Below, piece after piece: positions 53,163-61,441 of a stretch of DNA of 64,000 nt. The notes beneath the pieces are model-generated. The model saw nothing but the letters and a program-made list of their open reading frames with translations. It was not told the DNA's origin and made no database searches. Source of the stretch: Streptomyces lucensis JCM 4490 (lineage in GTDB: Bacteria > Actinomycetota > Actinomycetes > Streptomycetales > Streptomycetaceae); the NCBI RefSeq assembly GCF_014650035.1, contig NZ_BMUE01000008.1, forward strand, positions 186,001-250,000, in the 5' to 3' direction. The first letter of the stretch is position 1; every line of letters starts with the position of its first letter. The position numbers were made by a program, and so were the translations under genes.

Positions 53163-54104
53163 TCAGGGGAGGCTGCGCCGCAGCACCCAGAACGCGGCTG
53201 CCACCACGGCGGTTGCCAGGGTCAGGACGACGCCGGTCTCGACCAGTTGGATCGGCCAGTAGTGCGAGGTCGGGTGGACCTTCGCGTAGAAGTCGACCGC
53301 CCCGTGATTCGACAAGCACGCAGCGAGGTCGCCGGGCACGGCTTGGTCGCCGCAGGCGAGACCGCTGACGTGCTCACCGGACTTCGTGATCATCCCGGCC
53401 TCGAGCTGATCGACCTGGTTGAGGGCGGGGCCCCACGGGCCTCGCACCTCGCTCGCCGGCCAGAGCGAAGACCGGGCCTGGTCCCCCAGGGTGTATGCCA
53501 GCGCCATGCCGGTGAGGGCCAGGCCCGTCGCGGGAAGGGTGCGCCGCGTGAGCAGCGCCGCCAGTGCACCGAGCGCCAGTCCGAGCAGGACGTACACCGG
53601 ACCCACTGAGCCGGCGGCGTGGAAGTACTCGCTGTTCCACCGGTTGACCCCGCCGTCGGGACCGGACACCCACACCCACCGGAACATCAGGGTCAGCGCG
53701 GCCGTACCGCCGAGGAGCGCCACCGCCGGGACGGCCAGCTTCGCGGCGAGCCAGCGGGCCGGGGACACGGACTGCGACCACGCCAGGGCGGCGGTGCCGT
53801 GTTCCAGTTCCCGGCCGATCAGCGCGGCGCCTGCGCAGGCGGCGATGCCGCACGGCAGCCAGGCGACGAGCTGGGCGGACCGGAGTTCAGTACTGCCATA
53901 GCGCAGCTCTGTGGCGCACTGCAGTAGCCCGGTGGCACCACAGGACTCGCCGTACAGGGCGGGCTCCTGCCCCAGCTGATGAAGCCAGACCAGCCCGCTC
54001 GCTCCGGCGATGACCATCATCGTCCAGACCCACAGCGGCACCCGGTGCAGGCGCAACACCGCACGGATCAGGCCGTGGCGTGGGGAGTACGAGAGAGTGG
54101 TCAT
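53163..54104 (-). CDS. ABC transporter permease
   Basis: The ATG at 54104 overlaps the ATPase stop (ATGA). The 313-residue protein has about six membrane segments (VPLWVWTMMVIAGASGLVW, LVAWLPCGIAACAGAALIG, VYVLLGLALGALAALL and others) with a long extracytoplasmic loop before the last one. It fits ABC-2/YtrC-type permeases. With the ATPase and GntR genes it forms a three-gene unit like Bacillus ytr, which responds to cell-envelope antibiotics. Confidence 0.85.
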   Translation of the reverse strand: MTTLSYSPRHGLIRAVLRLHRVPLWVWTMMVIAGASGLVWLHQLGQEPALYGESCGATGLLQCATELRYGSTELRSAQLVAWLPCGIAACAGAALIGRELEHGTAALAWSQSVSPARWLAAKLAVPAVALLGGTAALTLMFRWVWVSGPDGGVNRWNSEYFHAAGSVGPVYVLLGLALGALAALLTRRTLPATGLALTGMALAYTLGDQARSSLWPASEVRGPWGPALNQVDQLEAGMITKSGEHVSGLACGDQAVPGDLAACLSNHGAVDFYAKVHPTSHYWPIQLVETGVVLTLATAVVAAAFWVLRRSLP

Positions 54105-55009
54105 GCGGCTGCCTCCTGGCTCGGTGCGGGCGAGGCGCTCCCCGTGAACAGGGCGGGAGCACCGGGGTTGCGCAGATGGGCCAGGATCAGCTCCTCCATG
54201 GAGGGCTGCTCGACCAGCCACGTCGTCGCATCGACCGGACCCTGCGGGCGCACCAGCGCGGTATGGCCGCGGCCGGTCGTGCCGGACTCCACGACGGTGT
54301 GCGGCGCGAAGTCGGGCGAGGCGCCGGTGAGGCGGGCGTGCGCGGTCAGTACGTCCTCGCTGTCCCCGGCGAGCCTGATCTGCCCCCTGCCGAGCAGCAG
54401 CAGGTGGTCACAGGCGCCCTCCAGTTCGGCGAGGACGTGGGAGGACATGACGACGCTGGTGCCGTGCTCGACGGCGACGGCCAACAGGGCGCCCATCAGC
54501 TGGTGACGAGCGACCGGATCCAGGTCCGCCATCGGCTCGTCCAGCAGCAGCAGTTCGGCGCGTTTTCCAAGGGCCAGCGCGAGGGCGACTCGGGTGCGCT
54601 GTCCCCCGGAGAGGGTACGGATCCTGGCACTCGGATCCAGGTCGGTGCCGAACGCGACGCGTTCCGCGACCTCCTGGTCCCAGCGCCCCGGGTTGAGCTC
54701 GGCCCCCAACCGGAGCGTGGCCGCCACGGTGAGCTGCGGATACAGCGGACGGGTCTGCGCCGCGTAACCGATCCGCGACCGGGACTCGGCCGGGCTGGCC
54801 CCGAGCGCCCGCACCGTCCCCTGCGTCGGGCGGAGCATTCCCGCCGCCAGCGCCAGCAGGGTGGACTTGCCGGCGCCGTTCGGGCCGATCAGTGCGCATA
54901 TCCGACCGGCGGGCAGCCGGAAGGAGCAGTCCCGCAGGACCGGATCGCGGCGGCGGCCGTAGCGCATCACGAGCCCTCGCCCCTCGAGCGCAACTGGTTC
55001 CTTGCTCAT
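54101..55009 (-). CDS. ABC transporter ATP-binding protein
   Basis: The 302-residue ATPase has Walker A GPNGAGKST, signature LSGGQRTRVALALALG, Walker B ELLLLDEPMADLDP and the H-loop VVMSSHVLAELEG. A C-terminal extension of about 80 residues may contact the permease. It overlaps both neighbours by four bases, so GntR, ATPase and permease are co-translated. Confidence 0.93.
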   Translation of the reverse strand: MSKEPVALEGRGLVMRYGRRRDPVLRDCSFRLPAGRICALIGPNGAGKSTLLALAAGMLRPTQGTVRALGASPAESRSRIGYAAQTRPLYPQLTVAATLRLGAELNPGRWDQEVAERVAFGTDLDPSARIRTLSGGQRTRVALALALGKRAELLLLDEPMADLDPVARHQLMGALLAVAVEHGTSVVMSSHVLAELEGACDHLLLLGRGQIRLAGDSEDVLTAHARLTGASPDFAPHTVVESGTTGRGHTALVRPQGPVDATTWLVEQPSMEELILAHLRNPGAPALFTGSASPAPSQEAAA

Positions 55010-55392
55010 TGCTCTCCCTCGGTGAACTCCCGCTCAAGAGCGGAGTTGAACAGTGCGGCGACGTCCTCGCGAGCCAGCCCACCCGTGCGGGCCCGTCTCA
55101 TCCAGTCGGCCAGCTCACCGGCGAGCGGCGACTGAGCCGCTGCCGCTCCAAGCGACTTCCGCACGAACGTCCCTTGGCCGCGTCGTGCCTCCACCAGGCC
55201 CTCGCGCTCCAGCTCGCGATAGGCCTTCAACACGGTGTTCGGGTTGATGGCGGTCGCCTCGACGACCTCGCGGGCCGTGGGGAGCCGGTCACCCGGTTCG
55301 AGCAGGCCCAACCTCAGGGCCTGCTTCGTCTGCTGGACGATCTGCAAGTAGGTGGCTACGCCGGTCCGCCGGTCGATCCGGTACTCGATCAC
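55006..55392 (-). CDS. GntR-family regulator, YtrA subfamily
   Basis: The 128-residue protein has a GntR winged helix (QALRLGLLEPGDRLPTAREV, VEATAINPNTVLKAYRELER, EGLVEARRGQGTFV) and only a short helical tail, which defines the YtrA group. It begins 10 bases downstream of a perfect 8-6-8 inverted repeat. It probably represses the GntR-ABC operon. Confidence 0.92.
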   Translation of the reverse strand: MIEYRIDRRTGVATYLQIVQQTKQALRLGLLEPGDRLPTAREVVEATAINPNTVLKAYRELEREGLVEARRGQGTFVRKSLGAAAAQSPLAGELADWMRRARTGGLAREDVAALFNSALEREFTEGEQ

Positions 55393-55402
55393 CGCAACCC
55401 CC

Positions 55403-55424
55403 TTTCACTAATCAAGTAGTGAAA
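55403..55424. promoter_or_regulatory. YtrA-type operator TTTCACTA-N6-TAGTGAAA
   Basis: Perfect eight-base arms (55403-55410 and 55417-55424) around ATCAAG lie directly before the GntR start. AT content is high for this genome. It is the likely self-regulatory site of the GntR protein. Confidence 0.75.
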
Positions 55425-55572
55425 CCATGATGAAAGGCAGGGGCCCATGTCAAGTTCACGGTGCGAGTGCGCGGTGAGCAGGCCGTGACGTGAGCCCCGG
55501 CGAGGGCGTCCGTCCGCGCCCAACGCCCCGGTGCCGGGCCTGGCACCTGGCTCCAGGTGCGATCCTGTATGT

Positions 55573-55961
55573 GTGAACCATCCCGGCGACGCGAAGCTGC
55601 GCACCTGGACGCTGCGATGGATGGCCCTCCTCGCCGCCGGCACCCAGGATCAGCTTGCCTGGCTGGGCGAGCGCGAACTGGAGACCGAGTCCGTCGTCGA
55701 AGAGGTGCAGTTCCTCTGTCGCCTTTCCGAAGGACTCGCGCAGCGTGGCGTCTTCGAACCCAGGAGCCGGCGCGATCTGCAGGCCGTCGCCTCGGCGAGA
55801 TCGAGGCCGGCTGCCGCTCGGGCCTGTGGGCCGACGCCCTGGTCGAAGATGCGGCGTGGGACGCAATACGCTCTCTCGCCCGCCGGTTCCTCCTCACGGA
55901 GATGGGTGACTGGCGTCAGCCGCTGCCACGCCCCGTGCACCCGCACGCAAGCGACCACTGA
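55573..55961 (+). pseudogene. conserved hypothetical gene broken by a one-base deletion
   Basis: From the GTG at 55573 the frame reads AKLRTWTLRWMALLAAGTQD through ELETESVVEEVQFLCRLSEG to RRDLQAV, then turns to Arg/Pro noise. The next frame continues with RLGEIEAGCRSGLWADALVE, EDAAWDAIRSLARRFLLTEM and GDWRQPLP to TGA at 55961. The break lies near 55785-55795 (GCCGTCGCCTC), where one extra base would restore one helical protein of about 130 residues. It could be a sequencing error or a recent inactivation. Family unknown. Confidence 0.65.
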
Positions 55962-56157
55962 GCATGCCCGGGCCGCCTGTGCGACTTCGACGCGGCCGGC
56001 CCCGCACGGCCGCTGCTGCCGAAGCGGTTCAGGAAACGTGTTGGCCGGCCGACGCCGAGGAGCGACGATGCCCCTGGCTGCCCAGGCGGAGGTTCATGGG
56101 CGGCGCTGTCACACCCCGCGGCAACAGCGCGTTTGGTTCGATGACGCAGAGAATCAC

Positions 56158-57342
56158 TCACGGTGAGGTGGTTCTCCGTGGTGGCCCGTACTGTTCACAG
56201 ACGCGCTGGACGACGGGCGAGGCGAGTGCCTGCGACAGGTGCACCAGATCATCTGAGCGCCAGGTCGAGGCGTGCGAGGTGTCACGTACTTCTTCCGGTG
56301 CGGTGCGTTGCCGCTCCCGAGCGACGAGGATCATGGCCGCGTTCGCGGCGACTGCGGCGCGGGACTCTTGGCTGCCGTGGCGCAGATCGGCGCTGTAGGC
56401 GGCCTGGTGGACGGCGGGGTCGCAGTACGGCGCCAGAGCGAGGATCGCGTCGTGCAGTGCGGTTCTGCGCCCGGTGAGAAGTACCGTCGGCGGCGTCCGC
56501 CACCATGGCAGCGGCACGCGGATCGCGCCGGGTGTGGGCACATGCTCAAGGGCCTTCCACAGCGGTGCGAGTTGCTTCAGCTGCCGTAAGGCACGCGCGG
56601 TTGCCGCCAGGCGCGGACCGGCGAGGGGCAGGGCGAATCCGGCTGCTCCGAGGACTGATGAGGGAACGGCGAGCTGAGGGGACACCTCGCCGATGAGGAA
56701 GTCCCAGTTCCTGCCTGACCAGCGGCCCGCGACCGCGACCAGTCTGATGAGGTCGTAGGAGACGATGAACAGGTACGCAGGGGCGAGAATACGCAGCCCT
56801 GCCCGGAGTGAGCCCCGTACCTTCGCGGACCAGCGCCAGCACAGCGTGCTGGCGGCCGTCATGGCCACAGCCTGCGCCACCAAGTAGGTGACGATCATCT
56901 CTCTGATGTACGGCGTGCCGGCGTAGTAGGCGTCGAACAGCGTGACTTGCTCCACGGATGCGTCCCCGGCCCAGAAGAGGACGAGGATCGCGATGATGGT
57001 GAGGCTGTAGGCGCCCGCGACCAGGCGCGTGATGCGCCGTGTCTGCTCCCGTGACGATCGCCAGTTGACGATGAGTACGAGTGTCGCCCCGGAGAAGGCG
57101 GTCGTCATGGCGTAGACGAGCGGAGCTGTGGCGTTGGGGATCCGGGTGAGCCGGTTGATGGCGACGATGGACTCCGGCGCCGCCAGAAGCATCAGGCAGG
57201 CAGCGGAGAAGAGAAGCAGGCATGCCGCCTGTAAGAGAGTGTCGTGCCGTCTTCGGACCAGCGCCGGGAGTTTCATGGCGCATGCCAGCAACAGCAGGGT
57301 CCCGGTGACGTAGAAGCCGAGACTGCTGGGACCGGATGACAC
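56158..57342 (-). CDS. MAB_1171c-type integral membrane protein (module copy 2)
   Basis: I chose the GTG at 57342, which has AGGAGAG five bases upstream; the frame also extends into the preceding gene. The 394-residue protein has about seven membrane helices (LGFYVTGTLLLLACAMKL, LLLFSAACLMLLAA, and others to FALPLAG), then a cytoplasmic tail with LKQLAPLWKALEHVPTPGAI and TALHDAILALAPYCDPAVHQ. These align with the tail of the protein at 6397. Two TTA codons (57232-57234, 56587-56589) imply bldA control. It is third in the XRE, HExxH, membrane-protein order. Confidence 0.8.
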   Translation of the reverse strand: MSSGPSSLGFYVTGTLLLLACAMKLPALVRRRHDTLLQAACLLLFSAACLMLLAAPESIVAINRLTRIPNATAPLVYAMTTAFSGATLVLIVNWRSSREQTRRITRLVAGAYSLTIIAILVLFWAGDASVEQVTLFDAYYAGTPYIREMIVTYLVAQAVAMTAASTLCWRWSAKVRGSLRAGLRILAPAYLFIVSYDLIRLVAVAGRWSGRNWDFLIGEVSPQLAVPSSVLGAAGFALPLAGPRLAATARALRQLKQLAPLWKALEHVPTPGAIRVPLPWWRTPPTVLLTGRRTALHDAILALAPYCDPAVHQAAYSADLRHGSQESRAAVAANAAMILVARERQRTAPEEVRDTSHASTWRSDDLVHLSQALASPVVQRVCEQYGPPRRTTSP

Positions 57343-57385
57343 GTTTTCTCTCCTCGGGTCTGGCAGACGGCCTTCAGGAGCACTC

Positions 57386-58003
57386 TCATATCCGGTGGAA
57401 GCGGTGCGCCATGGAGGCCTGGATGCGTCCGGCCAGATTCTGCTGGCCGGTGGTGGAACCGACGTCATGCAACGCGGCTTGAACGTCGGTGGCGAACCGG
57501 ACGCCGAAGTGCTCCGCCTCAAGTTCTTCATCGACCTTGCGTGCCTGTGCGCGAGCGGCGAAGTGAAGATCAGCGTCCATCAGTTCGGTGCGAGGCATTT
57601 CGGTGTCGGTGTCGGTGTCGCACTGTGCGATGACAGCGATGAGCTCTCTGTGTACGGCTTGTTCCGCTGCTGCTCCAGTCCGCTGCGCTGCGGGTCCGTG
57701 GTGGGTGGCGCTGCCGCAGTGGCCGTTGAACATGTGCCACGCCTCGTGACCGATGATCACGAGCTGGTGCTCTTGGCCGGTGTTCGCCTCGTACACGATC
57801 AGGTCGTGGCGGGTACGGTCCACCCAGAGACCGCTCGCCGTCATGGGCGGAAATGCCGCGCTGCGTAACCGGACCTCTCTGCCACGCAATTCACTGAGGG
57901 CGTGACCTATGGACGGGATGATTCCCTCGGCTTCGGCTGATGCCGGCAAGTGCTCGACGAGTCGGGCGCTGAGTCGTCGCATCGCCCTAGGACTGGTACT
58001 CAC
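57386..58003 (-). CDS. ImmA/IrrE-type HExxH protein (module copy 2)
   Basis: The GTG at 58003 starts a 205-residue protein with HEAWH at 86-90 (LVIIGHEAWHMFNGHC) and a helical tail with two acidic patches. The layout matches the protein at 7679, including an N-terminal helical block (LVEHLPASAEAEGIIPSIGH) and YEANTGQEHQ before the zinc motif. One TTA codon lies at 57866-57868. It begins 15 bases after the broken XRE gene, its natural partner, and precedes the membrane protein gene by 43 bases. Confidence 0.82.
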   Translation of the reverse strand: MSTSPRAMRRLSARLVEHLPASAEAEGIIPSIGHALSELRGREVRLRSAAFPPMTASGLWVDRTRHDLIVYEANTGQEHQLVIIGHEAWHMFNGHCGSATHHGPAAQRTGAAAEQAVHRELIAVIAQCDTDTDTEMPRTELMDADLHFAARAQARKVDEELEAEHFGVRFATDVQAALHDVGSTTGQQNLAGRIQASMAHRFHRI

Positions 58004-58018
58004 TGGGGCTCTTCTCTG

Positions 58019-58421
58019 TCATCGATCTCGAGCAGCGCTCTCAGCGTCGCTTCGAGTACGTTCCATCAAGCCGTGCAGGAGCTCGATGCTGGGCACCTTC
58101 GTTCCGGAGCACACCTGCCGTGCCCAGAAAGCGGAGACGTCCAACTGCCGGGAGACACTGGCCGCGACTTCCGACATTCGCGCGCCTGTGTGCGCCATGT
58201 GGGCGTCCGCAAGGGCTTTGACGCGGGTGCGAACCCTCTCGTTGACGGTGTCCGCGGGCGGCTCGTCTCCCCGCAGCAGGGTGCGCACGGTGTTTTCGGG
58301 GAGTGCTGTCGCGCCGGCCAGTTCTCGGGGGGGGGTACAGGTCCGAGCTGCTCAGGCCTCGCGCCTGGATGAGAGTTTCCAGACGCTCAAGGATCGCGTG
58401 GAGAGGCGATGTGTAGGCCAC
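58019..58421 (-). pseudogene. XRE-family regulator frameshifted in a G9 tract (module copy 2)
   Basis: From the GTG at 58421 the frame reads PLHAILERLETLIQARGLSS to DLYPPP and then loses sense. One frame over, the protein resumes as ELAGATALPENTVRTLLRGD through VNERVRTRVKALADAH to VSAFWARQVCSGTKVPSIEL. The break is in a run of nine G (58327-58335; nine C on the coding strand); eight would restore a protein of about 133 residues with an XRE-like HTH. It may be a sequencing slip, a mutation or a slippage switch. Confidence 0.65.
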
Positions 58422-58780
58422 CGAAGCTTCCCGAGGGCTGTTGGTCTCCAGATTGGTGTGCGCACGACACCGCACCCTACGCGTATCCTCCAACGCCTTC
58501 AACGATCGATTACCGCCATTGGCGATCGTTTAGCCGCCGCCTCGCCACGCCGTGCATTCGCTGGTGGCCGCGAGGCGTTGCCCCACCTCTGACGTTGCGG
58601 ATGATTTCCGACCGCCGCTCGTCAATGAGCATCTCAGGCAGCCTCCCGGTCGGGTGGCGTGGGCCGGTCCATCGTGCGATTGCCCGAGATCGTATGCGCT
58701 GAACCGCGTGGGGTACCCACCGGCACGGCGGCCGGGCTACGGGTTCGGCGGGTGCTGACCGGTCGACGTCGGTGGGCGTC
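58422..58780. promoter_or_regulatory. gap upstream of module copy 2 with AACGATCG inverted repeat
   Basis: No gene is seen in 359 bases. AACGATCG (58501-58508) and CGATCGTT (58523-58530) are perfect inverted arms, 78 bases upstream of the XRE start. Extended, they read TCAACGATCGATTA and TTGGCGATCGTTTA. Together they match the halves of TAAACGATCGTTGA at 45192. Confidence 0.45.
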
Positions 58781-59314
58781 TCATGGGCGGGGCCCCAGCA
58801 CCTCCAGGGCGCCGGTCTCGGTGTCGAAGCTGCGCAGGGTGATGAGCCGGACCGACAGAGGCGGCGCCGGCAGCAGTTCGGGAACCCTCCGGCCGGCGAA
58901 GGCACCGGCCCGCCGGGTCCGGCCGAGGGTGATGTGCGGGCTCCAGCGCTCAGGTTCGTGGAACGGGTTGAGGGTCTCGGGTGGGCTGTCCGAGGCCACC
59001 GCCTCCCACACCCGGCGCTGCAACGCGGCCAGCGCGGCGTCATGGTCCAGCGCCCAGGCCAGCACCGAGGTGGGCCGCTCAAAGCGGACCACGCCGAGGA
59101 ACCGCGTCGGCAGCGGCAGGGTGGCGGCCACCTCCGCGAGCTCCCAGCGAATCGGGGCGGTCAGCTCCGGGCAGGCGGCCAGGGTGAGGTGCGGGCTGTT
59201 GGTGGGTGAGCGGTGGCGCGCCTGACTGGGCAGCCCGGCGTCCGCGAGCCGCCGCCAGGCCTCCCGGACCGCCAGATCCGCCGCCTCATCCAGCAGTACT
59301 TCGACCGTGCGCAC
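58781..59314 (-). CDS. 2H phosphoesterase (LigT / 2'-5' RNA ligase family)
   Basis: The 177-residue protein has both catalytic H-x-T motifs, HLTL in NSPHLTLAACPEL and HITL in RWSPHITLGRTRR, about 85 residues apart, as in LigT-type 2H enzymes. These act on 2'-5' linkages or 2',3'-cyclic phosphates of RNA, or cyclic nucleotides. It is a single gene. Substrate unknown. Confidence 0.87.
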   Translation of the reverse strand: MRTVEVLLDEAADLAVREAWRRLADAGLPSQARHRSPTNSPHLTLAACPELTAPIRWELAEVAATLPLPTRFLGVVRFERPTSVLAWALDHDAALAALQRRVWEAVASDSPPETLNPFHEPERWSPHITLGRTRRAGAFAGRRVPELLPAPPLSVRLITLRSFDTETGALEVLGPRP

Positions 59315-59679
59315 GCTTGCAGCCTACCGGCGACGGTCAGGAGCAACAGCAGCTCCGGCTCGGTGCATGGACGGCATCCGCGCCTTGGCTGGTGAGGTCG
59401 TCCCGCCGCCGGTCGCAGTAGCGGTTCCCGGGAAACACACGAACGGACGGAGGAGTGGGTCTCAGGAGCGGGCGCAGGAGCCGCAGCGACGGCTTCGCCC
59501 GTTGCCGGGCGGTTCGGCGCGGCAGCGGCTCCTCCTCGCGCGCATCCGGACGGACCTCGTCACGTGTGACTTTCGCTGCTCGATCACCATCTTCGGGATG
59601 CCGGGTCGCAGACCTTCGCCCCCGTACCGCAGACCGTCGACGGACGGCGCCGTTCTGCGGGGCCCCGCAGGCTGGCCCC
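59315..59679. other. 365-base gap, nothing recognised
   Basis: No supportable gene or strong inverted repeat. It separates two divergent genes and so should hold two promoters. Confidence 0.35.
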
Positions 59680-60888
59680 ATGCAGAAGCCTGATGATCGT
59701 ACGCACATGAGCCGGAGGTCCACGCGAGCCCGGTTCCTCGCCGGCATGGCCTCCGCCGGACTGGCCGCTGCCGTGCTCCCGACGAGTGCCTCCTGGGCGG
59801 CCGAGACGCGGCCCCAACCGCGGCACCGCGGCGTCGTCTACACCGTCGGCGCGGGCGAGACGCCGGGTACGGCGTTCAGCACGGCCCGGATGCGGCGGGA
59901 CATCCGGGTGATCCGTGACCGGTTGCACGCCGACACGGTGGACGTCACCGGTGACGGCGTCGAACGTCTCACGGCCACGGCCGCCGAGGCCGCGGAACGG
60001 GGTCTGCGCGTCTGGCTCCAGCCGACGCTTGGTGATATGCCCGAGCACGACATCCTCGAACACCTCGCCGAGACCGGCCGGTTCACGGAAGGGCTGCGCC
60101 GGCAGGGCGCCGCCGTGGAGCTGAGCGTGGGCTGCGAGTTCCGGTTGTTCGTGCCGGGCATCGTGCCCGGCGCCGACATCTTCGAACGGATCCGCAATCT
60201 GGAGGAGGGGCATGTGGACCCCGCCGCGGTGCAGCGTCGCCTCAACCGGTTCACGGCGAAGGCCGCGGCGGTCGGCCGTTCCGTGTTCCACGGCCGGCTG
60301 AGCTATGCCGCGGCCCAGGACGACGAGGTCGACTGGCGGCTCTTCGACATCGTCGGCATCGACTACTACTCCTCCTTTCCCGATCGAGCGGACCACGTGC
60401 GGGAGTTGCGACGTCACTTGCGGTGGGGCAAGCCGCTGGCCATCACCGAGTTCGGCACCTGCGCCTACGTCGGCGCGCCCGAGACCGCCGGCATGGGCTG
60501 GGACATCGTCGACCGCGACAAGGATCCCGAAGAGATCAAGGGCCACCTGGTCCGCAGCGAGCGCGCCCAAGCCACGTACCTCATGCGACTCCTCGACGTC
60601 TTCTCGTCGTTGGGCCTGTACGCGGCGATGGCGTTCGAGTTCGTGACTCCCGACGCCCCGCACCGGCCCGGCGACCCGCTGCACGACCTGGACATGGCGA
60701 GCTACTCGATCACCAAGACCGTCCAGGACCGCCCGTTCGACCCCGCCTCCGGCTGGCACTGGGAGCCGAAGGAAGCCTTCCACGCCCTGGCCCGCCGCTA
60801 CGCGCGCGAGCAGCGGCACGACTCAACGGTGCCGGGGCCGTCCCGCCCCGGTGGCACACGCTCACCCCAGCCGCCACCGACTCCGTGA
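59680..60888 (+). CDS. exported TIM-barrel-like (glycosidase-type) protein
   Basis: Start at the ATG at 59680, or the one at 59707. The 402-residue product has a Tat-like signal (SRRSTRARFLAGMASAGLAA). The mature part has barrel-type sequence: VWLQPTLGDMP, VELSVGCEFRLFVPG, FDIVGIDYYSSFPD, and a strand ending in a Glu (LAITEFGTCAYVG) typical of a glycosidase nucleophile. DIVGIDYY and TEFG are common in GH families such as GH53 or GH26-like. Similar Streptomyces proteins have been labelled abortive infection proteins without known activity. Confidence 0.7.
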   Translation: MQKPDDRTHMSRRSTRARFLAGMASAGLAAAVLPTSASWAAETRPQPRHRGVVYTVGAGETPGTAFSTARMRRDIRVIRDRLHADTVDVTGDGVERLTATAAEAAERGLRVWLQPTLGDMPEHDILEHLAETGRFTEGLRRQGAAVELSVGCEFRLFVPGIVPGADIFERIRNLEEGHVDPAAVQRRLNRFTAKAAAVGRSVFHGRLSYAAAQDDEVDWRLFDIVGIDYYSSFPDRADHVRELRRHLRWGKPLAITEFGTCAYVGAPETAGMGWDIVDRDKDPEEIKGHLVRSERAQATYLMRLLDVFSSLGLYAAMAFEFVTPDAPHRPGDPLHDLDMASYSITKTVQDRPFDPASGWHWEPKEAFHALARRYAREQRHDSTVPGPSRPGGTRSPQPPPTP

Positions 60889-61441
60889 CACACAGTGCTG
60901 CGAGCCGGCACAGGGCATCCAGCGCGGCGAGGCCGCCGTCCGCGCCTCAGAGGGCGGGGTGATCGGCGGCTGACGTACCGGTCCTCGATCCCTCGATCAC
61001 GCCGGCCGTCTAGGGTGGCCCGGTGGGGTCCGAGCCGCGAGGACGATGGAGCAGAAGGCCGTTGTGGGCGAGATGGGTGCTCGCGGTGTACCTGCTCCGG
61101 CTGTCGCCCATCACCGTCTTCGGCGTCCTCGTCGTTGCGACCTTGCTTCCCTTGCACCGCGCCGTCGCCCGGACGGCGGGCGGCCCCAGGCGGCTCTGCC
61201 GCCCGCCTGACGCACCCAGCCTTGGACCGCGTACCGACCAGCGGCACCTCCCGGCGAGAACGACACCCGCCGGTGGTCGACGTCGGCCGGCAGGGGCGTG
61301 CTGTGCAACGACCGCTTCCGGCGCCGGCGCCCATGGCTGGCTGCGGCTGTCGCCGAGTCGAGCAGGTGGGCGCTGAACGTGGGCCCGTGGCCACACCCAC
61401 CGGACTCGAATACCGTAGTCCACGGATTCGTGGAGGAAGCC
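60889..61441. other. 553-base gap with a possible short membrane frame
   Basis: A plus-strand frame from the GTG at 61023 reads WARWVLAVYLLRLSPITVFG followed by VLVVATLLPLHRAV, a plausible membrane span. The remainder to 61376 is Arg/Pro-rich, and there is no ribosome site. It may be the rest of a decayed gene. Confidence 0.3.
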
